64,000 nt of DNA, from positions 1 to 64,000 of the forward strand of contig NZ_QRBZ01000005.1 in the NCBI RefSeq assembly GCF_009833085.1, written 5' to 3'. The DNA comes from Nitrosomonas oligotropha. GTDB lineage: Bacteria > Pseudomonadota > Gammaproteobacteria > Burkholderiales > Nitrosomonadaceae. The position numbers were made by a program, and so were the translations under genes. Position 1 is the first letter of the stretch. Each line of letters opens with the position of its first letter. The notes below the pieces were generated by a model that ran no database searches, was not told the origin of the DNA, and saw only the letters and a program-made list of their open reading frames with translations. Positions 35,883 to 46,054 of the stretch are shown one piece after another.

Positions 35883-36689
35883 TTAACTGGAAAAACGGTA
35901 AACCGGTTTCGGTGGAGAACCTGCGGATACGGTCAGCACTTCATAACCGTTGTCAGTCACCAGAACGGTATGCTCCCACTGCGCCGACAAACTGCCGTCC
36001 TTGGTGGTGATGGTCCAACCGTCCGGAAGGTGCCGAATCGCGGCTTTACCGGCGTTAATCATCGGTTCGATGGTAAAAATCATACCGGCTTTGAGTTCCA
36101 TGCCGGTGCCGCGCCGCCCGTAATGCAGCACCTGCGGATTTTCGTGGAATTTGGCGCCGATGCCGTGTCCGCAAAATTCCCGCACCACGCTATAGCCAAC
36201 ACCTTCCGCCAGCTTTTGAATGGCATAGCCGATATCGCCCAGATGAGCGCCCGGTTTCACTTCATCGATACCGCGCCACATGGCTTCGTAGGTTACTTCG
36301 CACAAACGCTTGGCTTGAATCGAGGGTTCGCCGACATAAAACATGCGGCTGGTATCGCCGTGATAGCCTTCATAAATCACGGTGATATCCAGATTGACAA
36401 TGTCGCCGTTCTTTAATTTTTTCGGTCCGGGAACACCATGACAGATCTGATTGTTGACCGACGTGCAAATCGATTTGGGATAAGGCGTGTGCCCGGATGG
36501 GGCATAATTCAGCGGCGCGGGAATGGTTTCTTGCACATCCACCATGTAGCGATGGCATAGCGTATCCAATTCCTCGGTGGTAATACCCGCCACCACATAG
36601 GGTGCGATGTAATCCAGGACTTCCGACGCCAACCGGCCGGCAATGCGCATTGTTTCTATTTCTTGCGGTGTTTTGATGGATACCGTCAT
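35883..36689 (-). CDS. map: Methionine aminopeptidase type I
   Basis: Removes initiator methionine. At 268 aa this is the type I size with no insert. Metal-ligand regions are NLDITVIYEGYHGDTSRMF (two Asp), EFCGHGIGAKFHENP (His) and the C-terminal FTIEPMINAG (Glu), with a last Glu in WEHTVLVTDNGYEVLT. It is the first gene of a map-rph-rdgB run. The following spacer of 69 nt before the SPOR-like gene contains nothing notable. Confidence 0.97.
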   Translation of the reverse strand: MTVSIKTPQEIETMRIAGRLASEVLDYIAPYVVAGITTEELDTLCHRYMVDVQETIPAPLNYAPSGHTPYPKSICTSVNNQICHGVPGPKKLKNGDIVNLDITVIYEGYHGDTSRMFYVGEPSIQAKRLCEVTYEAMWRGIDEVKPGAHLGDIGYAIQKLAEGVGYSVVREFCGHGIGAKFHENPQVLHYGRRGTGMELKAGMIFTIEPMINAGKAAIRHLPDGWTITTKDGSLSAQWEHTVLVTDNGYEVLTVSAGSPPKPVYRFSS

Positions 36690-36758
36690 TATTGTTTAGT
36701 TATTATTCGTGATAGAAGTGATAGCGTGGATTATTCCGCTTTACAGCAGTGCTGTCCA

Positions 36759-37352
36759 TTATAAACGTTCACACTTGCCTTGAGCCAAACGGGTATCGTC
36801 AAATTGTTCGACCAGTTTTTGCATTTGCTCCTTCACCATGTGCGCCGGATTATGAATGACAATTTTTTTCAGCATCACGCTACGTTCTTCTATCTTAGCA
36901 TTGGTGATGCCTTTTTTTTCGATCTCCCGTAACTGCTTGAGCGCATCCTGCTGATCGTAAAACATGCCGAGCGATACCGCATTCTGCCATTGATTGTCGT
37001 CTTTGACACGGAAACTGACGATACCCAGATTCCTTAACTTGTTGATCTCACGATTGGCCGCTTCTTTATTCGGATAGCGTGGAATATACAGCCAATACAT
37101 CGTGGTTTGACTGGATTCCTCGGCGTCGTATATCAAACCCGGAAATAAATCGGTCAGCACGGTTTCTGCGTAGCGGATCTGCTCTTCATAAAAATCGCCC
37201 CACAGCAAACAATTTTCCTGCGCCGGAACCAGCACGATTTTTTCGGGATTGACCGAGACCGGCGCGCTCCCTTTTTGTCTGTCAAAATAAAGCTGTGTGC
37301 CAGCCAGATAGGCGATGTTAGCAATCAATAACAGCATAAAGATTATTTTCAT
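36759..37352 (-). CDS. Membrane-anchored protein with SPOR-like domain
   Basis: A 197-aa protein with one N-terminal membrane segment (about 2-18, uncleaved) and a C-terminal region (about 85-160). The latter has the SPOR-like pattern of two similar halves: YWLYIPRYPNKEAANREINKLRNLG, and NAVSLGMFYDQQDALKQLREIEKKG. Such domains bind denuded peptidoglycan at division sites. It is divergent from cytochrome c4. The assignment rests on the SPOR-like spacing of aromatic and Gly positions; no biochemical role is claimed. Confidence 0.68.
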   Translation of the reverse strand: MKIIFMLLLIANIAYLAGTQLYFDRQKGSAPVSVNPEKIVLVPAQENCLLWGDFYEEQIRYAETVLTDLFPGLIYDAEESSQTTMYWLYIPRYPNKEAANREINKLRNLGIVSFRVKDDNQWQNAVSLGMFYDQQDALKQLREIEKKGITNAKIEERSVMLKKIVIHNPAHMVKEQMQKLVEQFDDTRLAQGKCERL

Positions 37353-37394
37353 TGAAAAATAAAATATTAAATAATGAAGACCATTTGAATTTTG

Positions 37395-37423
37395 TTGTTA
37401 ATGCTCTTGCGCCTTGTTAAAAT
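37395..37423 (+). promoter_or_regulatory. Candidate cytochrome c4 promoter
   Basis: TTGTTA (37395-37400), 17-nt spacer, TAAAAT (37418-37423), about 60 nt before the ATG at 37484. Confidence 0.55.
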
Positions 37424-37483
37424 ACGCCGTTAATTTTCAACACACCTACCAACTTTTGAATGCTCTTAAATGGGACACGAAAT

Positions 37484-38143
37484 ATGAAAATGATTAAACA
37501 TATGGTAATGCTCGCAGCGCTTGCAATGGCTGCACCTCTGGCGGCTGAAGAAGCAGCTGCTGACTCCAGCGCCGCGCCTGCTGCTCCAGCCAGTGCGCAA
37601 GAAATCGCTTCCGGTGTTTGCGCCGGCTGTCACAATGCGGATGGTAACAGCGTCATCCCGATGAATCCTATCCTGGCCGGACAAAAAGCGGAGTATATCA
37701 CCAAGCAACTGATGGATTTTAAAGCAAACGGAACCGAACCCGCTAAACGTAATAGCTCGGTTATGTCCTCAATGGTGGCAGCACTCACGCAGGAAGACAT
37801 GAAAAAGCTGGGTGAGTACTATGCCAGCCAAAAAGCAAATCCAAGCCAAGCAGCTACCGAAGCCGATGAGAAATTAATTGCGATGGGAAAAATTCTTTAT
37901 CATGGCGGCAATTTGTCGGACGAGATACCCGCTTGCGCGGGCTGTCATGGCCCTACGGGTGCAGGCATTCCGCCTCGCTATCCAGCACTTGCCGGTCAGC
38001 ATGCCGAATACACCATGACACAATTAAATTTATTTAACACCGGCGATCGCGCCAATGACAACAGTGTCATGCGCAAAGTTCTTACTCGCATGAACCCGGA
38101 AGAAAAACGCGCTGTTTCAGCGTATATTGCTACTATGCGTTAA
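37484..38143 (+). CDS. Di-haem cytochrome c4
   Basis: Periplasmic electron carrier, about 219 aa from ATG 37484, with a signal peptide ending AAPLAAEE. Two c-type haem sites, CAGCH near residue 50 (VCAGCHNADGNS) and CAGCH near 150 (ACAGCHGPTGAG), lie in two similar halves, with methionine ligands in SSVMSSM and NSVMRKV contexts. Repeated class-I cytochrome domains of this kind define cytochrome c4. An upstream ATG at 37460 would add eight residues and spoil the signal. A strong terminator follows. Confidence 0.9.
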   Translation: MKMIKHMVMLAALAMAAPLAAEEAAADSSAAPAAPASAQEIASGVCAGCHNADGNSVIPMNPILAGQKAEYITKQLMDFKANGTEPAKRNSSVMSSMVAALTQEDMKKLGEYYASQKANPSQAATEADEKLIAMGKILYHGGNLSDEIPACAGCHGPTGAGIPPRYPALAGQHAEYTMTQLNLFNTGDRANDNSVMRKVLTRMNPEEKRAVSAYIATMR

Positions 38144-38166
38144 ACCGGATTCAAGTCTATTGCAGT

Positions 38167-38193
38167 AAAAAGGCGGCATTTGCCGCCTTTTTT
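38167..38193 (+). terminator. Terminator after cytochrome c4
   Basis: Stem AAAAGGCGGCA / TGCCGCCTTTT with a tight loop, followed by T-rich sequence to 38193. The A-tract and T-tract make it potentially bidirectional, serving also the convergent hemL. Confidence 0.9.
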
Positions 38194-38237
38194 ATTACCG
38201 CCATTCACGCGCGCAATGACGTTACCGGGTTGTGTGT

Positions 38238-39518
38238 TTACCAGCTCTTAAATATTTTCTCTGCTGCGGAGAACGTTTTATCCAATTCCGCGTCCCCATG
38301 CATCGACGACACAAAACCGGCTTCAAATGCTGATGGCGCAAAATAGACCCCCTCTTCCAGCATGGCATGGAAGAACCGGTTAAACGCCGCTTTGTCGCAT
38401 TGCATCACTTCGGCGAAACTGGTGGGAATATCCTTACTGAAATACAGTCCGAACATACCGCCAATCGATTGCGCGCAAAAATCGATGCCATGATGCCTCG
38501 CTGCGGCGCTTAGGCCATCGACCAATTGCCGCGTCCTATCCGCTAACCGGTCATAAAAACCGGGCGCTTGAATCAATTTCAACGTAGCCAATCCAGCCGC
38601 AACCGCCACCGGATTACCGGACAACGTGCCGGCTTGATAAACCGGGCCGAGTGGCGCAAGACACTGCATAATCTCGCGGCGTCCGCCGAATGCGGCCATC
38701 GGCATGCCACCGCCGATGACTTTGCCCAAAGCCGTCAAATCGGGCTTAATCTGATACAGACCCTGCGCACAGCCTAAGCCCACACGGAATCCCGTCATCA
38801 CTTCGTCGAATATCAGCACACTACCGTTTTGCGTGCACAATGTCCGCAGTTTGACGAGAAAATCCGCTTTGGGAGCGATCAGGTTCATATTGCCAGCCAC
38901 CGGCTCCACAATCACCGCCGCAATTTCCTTGCCCCATTTGTTGAAGGCATCTTCCACTCCGGCGATGTCGTTGAAATCCAGAACGATGGTATGTCCCGCC
39001 GTTTCCGCCGGAACACCGGCTGAGCTCGGATTGCCGAAAGTCAATGCGCCAGAACCCGCTTTGACCAGCAAGGAATCGTCGTGACCGTGATAACAGCCTT
39101 CGAATTTAATGATCTTGCTTCTGCCCGTAAAACCACGCGCCAAGCGGATGACACTCATACCCGCTTCGGTGCCGGAACTCACCAGCCGGACTTGTTCAAT
39201 GGATGGCAGCAATTGGCAAATCAATTGCGCGATGTTCAGTTCCGCTTCGGTCGGCGCGCCGAAAGTCAAACCGTTTTGCACGGCTGCCTGAACGGTCTTG
39301 ACCACATCCGGATGGGCATGGCCGAGAATCAGCGGTCCCCACGACCCGACATAGTCGATATATTGCTTACCATCCGCATCCCAAAAATAAGCGCCCTCGC
39401 CGCGTTGAAAAAAGACCGGCTCGCCACCAACCGATTTAAAAGCGCGTACCGGAGAATTAACGCCGCCTGGAATATAGTGCTGGGATTGTTCAAATAACTG
39501 ATGATTGCGTGATGTCAT
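38238..39518 (-). CDS. hemL: Glutamate-1-semialdehyde 2,1-aminomutase
   Basis: PLP enzyme of the C5 haem pathway that forms 5-aminolevulinate (426 aa). It starts [26 protein letters not shown]. The PLP lysine is in [15 protein letters not shown], and [24 protein letters not shown] is a family block. It is complete. Its 3' end faces the cytochrome c4 terminator. It belongs to haem supply, fitting a cytochrome-rich organism. Confidence 0.97.
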   Translation of the reverse strand: MTSRNHQLFEQSQHYIPGGVNSPVRAFKSVGGEPVFFQRGEGAYFWDADGKQYIDYVGSWGPLILGHAHPDVVKTVQAAVQNGLTFGAPTEAELNIAQLICQLLPSIEQVRLVSSGTEAGMSVIRLARGFTGRSKIIKFEGCYHGHDDSLLVKAGSGALTFGNPSSAGVPAETAGHTIVLDFNDIAGVEDAFNKWGKEIAAVIVEPVAGNMNLIAPKADFLVKLRTLCTQNGSVLIFDEVMTGFRVGLGCAQGLYQIKPDLTALGKVIGGGMPMAAFGGRREIMQCLAPLGPVYQAGTLSGNPVAVAAGLATLKLIQAPGFYDRLADRTRQLVDGLSAAARHHGIDFCAQSIGGMFGLYFSKDIPTSFAEVMQCDKAAFNRFFHAMLEEGVYFAPSAFEAGFVSSMHGDAELDKTFSAAEKIFKSW

Positions 39519-39574
39519 TTAGCCGCTCTTAAAAAAATTAATCGATATACTGCTGTTTAAATTACATTATGTTT

Positions 39575-40204
39575 TTATTTTTCTGCAAATAACTGAGTGT
39601 ATTGCAGTGCTTTTGCCGTGATATTTTCCGTACCGAACAAATCATTGCAAACGGCTATCGCGTCGCATCCACTTTCGATAACCGCCGCTGCATTGATCAA
39701 CCGGATACCGCCGATTCCTACAATGGGAACCGTTACTTTCTGTTTGGCATAATCAACCAGATTGGTTGAAACCGGTACTGTATCCGTTTTAGTCGCCGAA
39801 GGAAAAAATGCGCCGAAAGCCACATAATCCGAACCCGATTCTTCCGCCTGAAGCGCCAGATGCAGATTGTTATAACACGATGCGCCGACAATTTTTCCTT
39901 GCCCCAGCCGCTCGCGCGCAGCGCTAACCGGTATATCGCCCAACCCCACGTGCACCCCATCCGCATCGATTGCCGCCACCAGATCAATATGATCGTTGAT
40001 GATCAAAGGAATGCCGTACGTCCTGCACAATTGCAGCAATGATTCGGCTTGTTCCTTCAGCAACATCTTATCCGCTGATTTATTGCGATATTGCACGAGC
40101 CGCGCGCCACCTTCCAACGCCTGCTGCGTTTTATTCAGCAGATCATCCGTATTGCTCAAATCCGGCGTTATTGCATACAGCCCGCTAATCCTTGAGTTTC
40201 TCAA
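39575..40204 (-). CDS. thiE: Thiamine-phosphate synthase
   Basis: Joins the pyrimidine and thiazole phosphates (209 aa). It has GLYAITPD at the N-terminus, RLVQYRNKSADK, LIINDHIDLVAAIDADGVHVGLGD, VGASCYNNL, and GIGGI in the phosphate site. The start is TTG 40204 (no ATG precedes the conserved GLYAITPD region), three nt after the thiD stop, so it is probably translated by coupling to thiD. Confidence 0.94.
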   Translation of the reverse strand: MRNSRISGLYAITPDLSNTDDLLNKTQQALEGGARLVQYRNKSADKMLLKEQAESLLQLCRTYGIPLIINDHIDLVAAIDADGVHVGLGDIPVSAARERLGQGKIVGASCYNNLHLALQAEESGSDYVAFGAFFPSATKTDTVPVSTNLVDYAKQKVTVPIVGIGGIRLINAAAVIESGCDAIAVCNDLFGTENITAKALQYTQLFAEK

Positions 40205-40207
40205 CGA

Positions 40208-41056
40208 TTAGCTCTTTTCTTCGTGATCATGGTCGTGGTCGTCTTCGACATCTCTAGCCCAGAAAAGCCGGTTGGGGATATATTGTCCCATGCCGGGACG
40301 GAATCCTGCTTGCAGTGTGTGCCAGGTATAGTCCTGCGCTTCCAGCACGCTGTCGGTGATGGATAATCCATTGGCCAGTGAAGCGGCTATCGCCGAAGCC
40401 AGCGTGCAACCCGAACCGTGATAGGTATGCTCCAGCCTTTCCCAGTGATCCGCGCGCACAATGCCATCGGCGGCAAAGAGCGTGTTCGTCACCTGGGCGG
40501 TATTCTCGTGCGTGCCGGTGATCAACACATATTCGCATCCCATATGCAGTAATCGCTGCGCGCAAAGACTTAAATCCAGTTTGTTTTCGCTGCTGTCATT
40601 GTCCTGCTGCGCGAGATGCCTGGCTTCCAGGCTATTGGGCGTCAATATGGTGACTTGCGGCAGTAATAATTCCCGCATCGCATCGATCATCTCATCGTTC
40701 GCCAGCTCATCGCCGCGCCCGGAGGTTAATACCGGATCCATAACCAGAGGAATATGCGGATAATCGGAAATCACTTCGGCGATCGCGGCGATAATCTCAA
40801 CGCTGCCCAATAAACCGATTTTGAATGCATGCACCGGCATATCTTCCAATACCGCCCGCGCCTGATCGGCAACCCATTCGGGATCAAGCGCCATGACATC
40901 ATCCACGCCGGTTGTGTCTTGCACCGTAATCGCGGTCATCACCGATAACGGATGGCAGCCCATACTGGCTATGGTGAGCAGATCAGCCTGCAGACCTGCT
41001 CCGCCAGTGGGGTCATTGGCTGCAAAAGAAAGTACGATTGGGGGTGGCTGTAACAT
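40208..41056 (-). CDS. thiD: Hydroxymethylpyrimidine/phosphomethylpyrimidine kinase
   Basis: Ribokinase-type kinase of thiamine synthesis, 282 aa. Signatures are FAANDPTGGAGLQADL, MAVITVQDT-like MTAITVQDTTG, VMDPVLTSGRGDE and the C-terminal GSGCTLASAIAASLANG with the catalytic Asp region. The C-terminus ends in an Asp/His repeat (VEDDHDHDHEEKS), unusual but seen in some family members. It is coupled to thiE. No TPP riboswitch was seen upstream. Confidence 0.95.
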   Translation of the reverse strand: MLQPPPIVLSFAANDPTGGAGLQADLLTIASMGCHPLSVMTAITVQDTTGVDDVMALDPEWVADQARAVLEDMPVHAFKIGLLGSVEIIAAIAEVISDYPHIPLVMDPVLTSGRGDELANDEMIDAMRELLLPQVTILTPNSLEARHLAQQDNDSSENKLDLSLCAQRLLHMGCEYVLITGTHENTAQVTNTLFAADGIVRADHWERLEHTYHGSGCTLASAIAASLANGLSITDSVLEAQDYTWHTLQAGFRPGMGQYIPNRLFWARDVEDDHDHDHEEKS

Positions 41057-41108
41057 GCATTAATACCGTAAAATATCATTTTAACCTAAAAGGAAACTGC
41101 TATCTATC

Positions 41109-41297
41109 ATGCCTACCGAAGAGAATCGTGAATTCAATCGTTACATGTGCTTAATTTGCGGCTACATCTATGATGAAGCCTTGGGATCTCCGGATGAAGG
41201 CATTGCACCAGGCACACGCTGGGAAGATGTGCCGATCAACTGGACTTGCCCGGAATGCGGTGCGCGTAAAGAAGATTTTGAGATGGTGAAAATATAA
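41109..41297 (+). CDS. Rubredoxin
   Basis: A 62-aa one-iron electron carrier with Cys14-x2-Cys17 (CLICGYIYDE) and Cys47-x2-Cys50 (CPECGARK), in the rubredoxin order with aromatic core residues. The gene ends directly before gloA (no gap), so the two are co-transcribed. Its redox partner is not in the window. Confidence 0.96.
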   Translation: MPTEENREFNRYMCLICGYIYDEALGSPDEGIAPGTRWEDVPINWTCPECGARKEDFEMVKI

Positions 41298-41693
41298 ATG
41301 CGCATTTTGCATACCATGCTTCGTGTCGGCAATCTCGACAAATCACTGGCATTTTATACGCAAGTGCTCGGGATGAAGCTGCTGCGCCGCAAAGATTATC
41401 CCGACGGTAAATTCACCCTTGCTTTCGTCGGTTATCAGGACGAGGCCAGCGGCACTGTTCTGGAACTGACGCACAACTGGGATACACCGTCGTACAGCCT
41501 TGGTGATGGCTTCGGTCACATTGCCGTCGAAGTGGACGATGCTTACCAAGCCTGTGAGAATACCAGGAAAATGGGCGGCAAAGTAACCCGCGAAGCGGGT
41601 CCGATGAAGCACGGCACAACGGTGATTGCATTCATCGAAGACCCCGACGGATACAAAATCGAATTCATTCAGAAAAAACAACCCGGTCAGTAA
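41298..41693 (+). CDS. gloA: Lactoylglutathione lyase (glyoxalase I)
   Basis: Converts the methylglyoxal-glutathione hemithioacetal to S-lactoylglutathione (131 aa). Metal ligands are all visible: His5, Glu56, His74 and Glu122, as in the nickel-activated bacterial GloA. Length is normal. It abuts rubredoxin and is convergent with the next methyltransferase gene. Confidence 0.96.
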   Translation: MRILHTMLRVGNLDKSLAFYTQVLGMKLLRRKDYPDGKFTLAFVGYQDEASGTVLELTHNWDTPSYSLGDGFGHIAVEVDDAYQACENTRKMGGKVTREAGPMKHGTTVIAFIEDPDGYKIEFIQKKQPGQ

Positions 41694-41734
41694 CTCCCGC
41701 GAGCTGCAATTCAACAATACCCTGCCAACAAGTT

Positions 41735-42439
41735 TTATCCATGCAATAAAAAAATAGCCGGTATCTTGTTGATATCCGGCAACGAACGCCGCCATTCCTT
41801 GACCGGTTTGGTCATAACCAACTCGCTGGAAAAGGTAAGATGACTCGCCACGCATAAATCCGTGCTGTCACGGCACACGCTGACCAGTTGCTCCAGCAAC
41901 TTCTGGTTGCGGTACGGCGCTTCGATAAAAATCTGCGTCTGCTGCAAACTGATCGATAATTTTTCCAGCTCAACAATCCGGTTTGCCCGCGCAACGCTTT
42001 CCACCGGCAAATAGCCATGAAAGGCGAATCGCTGTCCGTTCAAACCCGACGCCATCAGCGCCAATAAAATGGCTGAAGGGCCGACCAGCGGCGTCACGAC
42101 GATATTGTGTTTGTGCGCCAGACGAACCAACTCAGCGCCCGGATCGGCCACCGCCGGACATCCCGCTTCCGACAACAAACCAACATCATGCCCGGCCAGC
42201 AAGGGATCGAGCAACGCCCGCACATCTTTTGCCAGGGTATGTTCGTTCAAGGTTTGCATATGCAAATCCTGCAAGGGCAATTTGCAGTTCAGTTGCTTCA
42301 GAAACTGCCGCGCGGTTTTCGGATGCTCGACGATGAAATAGGATAATTCCTCGATACAGTGCTGCACTGCCGCAGGCAAAGCCCAATCCCTATTTTCCTG
42401 ACTGATCGGGGTTGGGATTAAATACAGTTTTCCGGTCAT
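41735..42439 (-). CDS. RsmI-like SAM-dependent methyltransferase
   Basis: A 234-aa tetrapyrrole-methylase-fold protein. It begins GKLYLIPTPI and has VGLLSEAGCPAVADPGAELVRLAHKH, the SAM-binding region, and PLVGPSAILLALMASGLNGQRFAFHGYLP. It is a divergent paralogue of RsmI, which 2'-O-methylates C1402 of 16S rRNA. The substrate is not certain. It lies downstream of apaG, 58 nt away. Confidence 0.85.
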   Translation of the reverse strand: MTGKLYLIPTPISQENRDWALPAAVQHCIEELSYFIVEHPKTARQFLKQLNCKLPLQDLHMQTLNEHTLAKDVRALLDPLLAGHDVGLLSEAGCPAVADPGAELVRLAHKHNIVVTPLVGPSAILLALMASGLNGQRFAFHGYLPVESVARANRIVELEKLSISLQQTQIFIEAPYRNQKLLEQLVSVCRDSTDLCVASHLTFSSELVMTKPVKEWRRSLPDINKIPAIFLLHG

Positions 42440-42497
42440 CGGAATACCGGTGGCGTGAAAATATCAGGCATGGAATTGAACAAAAAGTCCGGTCGCG

Positions 42498-42881
42498 CTA
42501 ATGCAATATTCTCGGCGCGCTCAGCATGAATTCCGGTATCGCGACATCGAAGTGATAACCGTCTTCCGCCGCCATCTGATAGCTTCCCTTCATCGATCCG
42601 ACCGAAGTCGGAATGACCGTCCCGCTGGTATATTCAAAGCTATCGCCCGGCTTGAGCAAGGGTTGTTCACCCACGACACCGAGTCCGCGCACTTCTTGGG
42701 TGGTACCGTCGCCATTGTTGATGATCCAATGCCGGCTGATCAGCTGGGAAGCCACCGTTCCGTTATTGGCGATGGTAATGGTATAAGCGAACACATGCCT
42801 TTCCGCTTCTTCATCCGATTGATCGGGCAGGTACAGCGTGCGTACAGTAACATCGATTTCGTACTTCTTTTCTTCGGTCAT
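42498..42881 (-). CDS. apaG: ApaG protein
   Basis: A 127-aa single-domain protein with a fibronectin-like beta sandwich (VFAYTITIANNGTVASQLISRHWIINNGDGTTQEVRGLGVVGEQPLLKPGDSFEYTSGTVIP). It is linked to Co/Mg handling in old annotations, and its role is still poorly defined. Complete and normal length. The spacer to rpe (160 nt) carries the promoters of both divergent genes. Confidence 0.95.
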   Translation of the reverse strand: MTEEKKYEIDVTVRTLYLPDQSDEEAERHVFAYTITIANNGTVASQLISRHWIINNGDGTTQEVRGLGVVGEQPLLKPGDSFEYTSGTVIPTSVGSMKGSYQMAAEDGYHFDVAIPEFMLSAPRILH

Positions 42882-43040
42882 CTTGCAGTCCAGGTTGTTT
42901 TTGCTTTTGCCAGTAGTTTACCAAGAAAAAGTTTAAGACGTATCGATGGGAATAATTTACGCAATAATTTTCACTCTGTTACGCGCAGCTTGTCATTTGC
43001 GGTTAAAATACCGAATTTGCTTATTTGAGAGGTTTTTTCC

Positions 43041-43718
43041 ATGTATCGCATTGCCCCTAGTATCCTTTCCGCCAATTTTGCCAAACTTGGTCAAGAGATC
43101 ACCGATGTGATCAGTTCGGGTGCGGATATTGTTCATTTTGACGTGATGGACAATCACTATGTACCGAATCTCACCATCGGTCCATTGGTTTGCGAAGCCA
43201 TTCGCCCGGTTACCGATGCCATTATCGATGTGCACTTGATGGTCGAACCCGTGGATAGGATTATCCCTGACTTCGCCAAAGCCGGCGCCAATATCATTTC
43301 GTTTCACCCGGAAGCATCCAACCATATCGACCGCACCATTGGCTTGATCAAGGAACAAGGCTGCAAAGCGGGATTGGTATTTAACCCGGCCACACCGCTG
43401 CATTATCTGGATCATGTGCTCGACAAACTGGATTTGGTTCTGATCATGTCGGTCAACCCCGGTTTTGGCGGACAGAAATTCATTCCCGAAGCGCTGAACA
43501 AACTGCGCGCCGTTAGAAAACGCATCGACGCCAGTGGCCGAGACATTCTGCTGGAAATCGACGGTGGCGTGAAAGTCGACAACATTGCCGAAATCGCCCG
43601 CGCCGGCGCCGATACTTTTGTCGCCGGATCCGCTATTTATCAAGCTGGCAAAGATGCCGATCCGCATCGTTACGATTCCATCTTGGCTGCATTCCGCGCT
43701 GAATTGGCAAAAGTTTAA
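43041..43718 (+). CDS. rpe: Ribulose-phosphate 3-epimerase
   Basis: TIM-barrel epimerase of the pentose phosphate/Calvin pathways, 225 aa. It has [49 protein letters not shown] and [12 protein letters not shown]. It is the first gene of rpe-gph-trpE, a common order in beta- and gammaproteobacteria. Glycolate salvage by gph next door fits CO2 fixation, though RuBisCO is not in the window. Confidence 0.97.
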   Translation: MYRIAPSILSANFAKLGQEITDVISSGADIVHFDVMDNHYVPNLTIGPLVCEAIRPVTDAIIDVHLMVEPVDRIIPDFAKAGANIISFHPEASNHIDRTIGLIKEQGCKAGLVFNPATPLHYLDHVLDKLDLVLIMSVNPGFGGQKFIPEALNKLRAVRKRIDASGRDILLEIDGGVKVDNIAEIARAGADTFVAGSAIYQAGKDADPHRYDSILAAFRAELAKV

Positions 43719-43748
43719 CTCACTGAAACGGCTGTTTCCTGTATTCAA

Positions 43749-44477
43749 ATGAACCCAAGTCTCTCTAGCAACGCAAACGCCCCGGCAAGGAAAATCGAGC
43801 TTCCGTTAGCAGTCAAAGTCATCATGATCGATCTCGATGGCACGCTGCTCGACACCGCCGAGGATCTCGCATTATCCGCGAACCTGATGTTGAAAGATCT
43901 GAATATGCCGGAGCAATCGACGGCAACGATCCGCTCGTATATCGGTAAAGGCATACAAAAGCTGGTCAAACGCACCTTGACCGGCCAGCTCGACGGCGAA
44001 CCGGATGCCGCTTTGTTTGCCAAAGCGCTGCCGATTTATGAACAGCATTATGCCAACAATCTGAGCCGGAACACGCGTCCCTATCCGGGCGTGGTCGAAG
44101 GTGTGGCAGCATTACAGCAAGCGGGTTTCAGACTGGCGTGCATCACCAATAAAGCGGAAGCTTTCACGCTCCCGCTGCTGCGCGCCACCGGATTGTTCGA
44201 CAAATTTGAAATCATTCTGTCTGGCGACAGCTTGCCGAAGAAAAAACCGGATCCGCTGCCGCTGACGCATATCTGCAAGCACTTCAACGCGCAACCACAC
44301 GAAGCGCTGCTGATCGGCGATTCGCTCAATGACGCCATTGCCGCCCGCGCGGCAGGCTGTCACGTGTTCTGTGTAACCTACGGTTATAACGAAGGACGTA
44401 ACGTGTACGAATTGGATTGCGATGCCATCGTCGAGTCGCTGGTGGATGCTTCCAAATTGATTACAAAACTGCCCTGA
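43749..44477 (+). CDS. gph: Phosphoglycolate phosphatase
   Basis: HAD-family phosphatase, 242 aa. Motif I is [15 protein letters not shown], motif [14 protein letters not shown] and KKKPDPLPL, and the last Asp motif [16 protein letters not shown]. It removes the phosphate of 2-phosphoglycolate. It lies between rpe (30 nt) and trpE (8 nt), a conserved operon order. Confidence 0.95.
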   Translation: MNPSLSSNANAPARKIELPLAVKVIMIDLDGTLLDTAEDLALSANLMLKDLNMPEQSTATIRSYIGKGIQKLVKRTLTGQLDGEPDAALFAKALPIYEQHYANNLSRNTRPYPGVVEGVAALQQAGFRLACITNKAEAFTLPLLRATGLFDKFEIILSGDSLPKKKPDPLPLTHICKHFNAQPHEALLIGDSLNDAIAARAAGCHVFCVTYGYNEGRNVYELDCDAIVESLVDASKLITKLP

Positions 44478-44485
44478 CTGCGCAC

Positions 44486-45958
44486 ATGACCGAAGCCGAA
44501 TTTGATCAGCTCGCGCAGCAAGGATACAACCGCATTCCGGTTGTGCTGGAAACTTTCGCCGATCTCGACACACCGCTATCCATCTATCTGAAGCTGGCGA
44601 ACCGGCCTTATTCTTATTTGCTGGAATCGGTGCAAGGCGGCGAGCGTTTCGGCCGCTTTTCGATCATCGGCTTACCGGCCACAACGCGTATCGAAGCGCG
44701 TGAAAATTCGGTTACCACGATCAGCCCGGATTCATCGGAAACTGTTACTGTCAGCAATCCCTTGTTTTTTGTCGAATCCTATCTGGCGCAATTCAAGGCG
44801 GCACCCTGCCCAGCCGGAAAATCGCGCTTCTGCGGCGGTCTGGCAGGCTACTTTTCGTATGATACCGTGCGTTACATCGAGCACAAACTGCAGGGCCGCG
44901 CAAAACCGGATGTTCTGAATACGCCGGATATGCTGTTGCTGCTATCGGAAGAACTCGCGGTGGTGGACAACCTTTCCGGCAAGCTGTACCTGATCGTTTA
45001 TGTGAACCCGGAAAATAAAAACGCTTATGCGGACGGGCAAAACCGTTTAAGAACACTGCTGGCGAAGCTGCGTCAACCGATTACGATTCCGACTGAACAA
45101 GCGGTTGCTTCCATGGCTGCCGTTCCCGAATTTCCCGAAGCGGATTTCAAAGCCGCGGTGGAACGGGCCAAACGCTACATTTACGACGGCGACATCATGC
45201 AAGTCGTGCTGTCGCAGCGCACCAGCAAGCCTTTCGGCGCATCGCCACTGGCGCTGTACCGCGCTTTGCGCAGCCTTAATCCGTCGCCGTACATGTTCTT
45301 TTATCACTTCGATGATTTCCATGTCGTCGGCGCTTCACCCGAGATTCTGGTACGTCTTGAAAACGGTAACGTGACCGTCCGCCCGATTGCAGGCACACGT
45401 CCGCGCGGCAAAAATCCGCAGGAAGATGCCGAATTGGCAGCCGATCTGTTAGCTGATCCGAAAGAAATCGCCGAACATGTCATGCTGATGGACTTAGGCC
45501 GCAACGACATTGGCCGCGTCGCGCAAACCGGAACGGTTAAGGTCACGGAAAAAATGCAAATCGAAAACTATTCGCACGTGATGCATATCGTGTCCAACGT
45601 GGAAGGTAAATTAAAACCTGAGCTCAGCGCCATCGACGTGCTGCGCGCGACTTTCCCGGCCGGGACCGTCAGCGGCGCGCCGAAAGTTCGCGCGATGGAA
45701 ATCATCGACGAGCTGGAAGTCTCCAAGCGCGGCGTGTACGCCGGAGCGGTCGGCTATCTCGGCTTCAACGGTGACATGGATCTGGCCATCGCCATCCGCA
45801 CCGCCGTTATCAAGGACGGCACACTGCATGTTCAGGCAGGCGCGGGAATCGTTGCCGATTCGGTGCCGCAAAGCGAATGGATTGAAACGCAGAATAAAGC
45901 CAAGGCCATTCTTCGCGCGGCGGAAATTGCCGAGAGCGGCTTGGATAGTAAGATCTGA
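44486..45958 (+). CDS. trpE: Anthranilate synthase component I
   Basis: Chorismate-using subunit, 490 aa from ATG 44486, eight nt after the gph stop. It has the N-terminal tryptophan-binding type sequence [24 protein letters not shown], and core blocks [60 protein letters not shown] and [14 protein letters not shown]-like [21 protein letters not shown]. It forms anthranilate with TrpG, whose gene is not in the window. It ends a rpe-gph-trpE unit. Confidence 0.96.
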   Translation: MTEAEFDQLAQQGYNRIPVVLETFADLDTPLSIYLKLANRPYSYLLESVQGGERFGRFSIIGLPATTRIEARENSVTTISPDSSETVTVSNPLFFVESYLAQFKAAPCPAGKSRFCGGLAGYFSYDTVRYIEHKLQGRAKPDVLNTPDMLLLLSEELAVVDNLSGKLYLIVYVNPENKNAYADGQNRLRTLLAKLRQPITIPTEQAVASMAAVPEFPEADFKAAVERAKRYIYDGDIMQVVLSQRTSKPFGASPLALYRALRSLNPSPYMFFYHFDDFHVVGASPEILVRLENGNVTVRPIAGTRPRGKNPQEDAELAADLLADPKEIAEHVMLMDLGRNDIGRVAQTGTVKVTEKMQIENYSHVMHIVSNVEGKLKPELSAIDVLRATFPAGTVSGAPKVRAMEIIDELEVSKRGVYAGAVGYLGFNGDMDLAIAIRTAVIKDGTLHVQAGAGIVADSVPQSEWIETQNKAKAILRAAEIAESGLDSKI

Positions 45959-45969
45959 ACGGAAAATGG

Positions 45970-46013
45970 TGATTCCGTTCATGGCTCCATTCGAGTAGCC
46001 GTAAACGGAATCA
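45970..46013. terminator. Long hairpin after trpE (possible terminator)
   Basis: Arms TGATTCCGTT (45970-45979) and AACGGAATCA (46004-46013) are perfectly complementary with a 24-nt loop, between convergent trpE and the CBS gene. No T-run follows directly, so intrinsic termination is only a guess. Confidence 0.4.
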
Positions 46014-46054
46014 AATCAGTACTGCTTTTTCACTTGCTTGGATTAATTTCGGAT

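Noticed and set aside
35134-35886. 250-codon frame antisense to rph
   Set aside because: Rph has a full set of family motifs; the opposite frame has none and reflects codon-bias shadowing.
42993-43748. 251-codon leftward frame antisense to rpe
   Set aside because: rpe is unambiguous on the plus strand; the antisense frame lacks motifs and a ribosome site.
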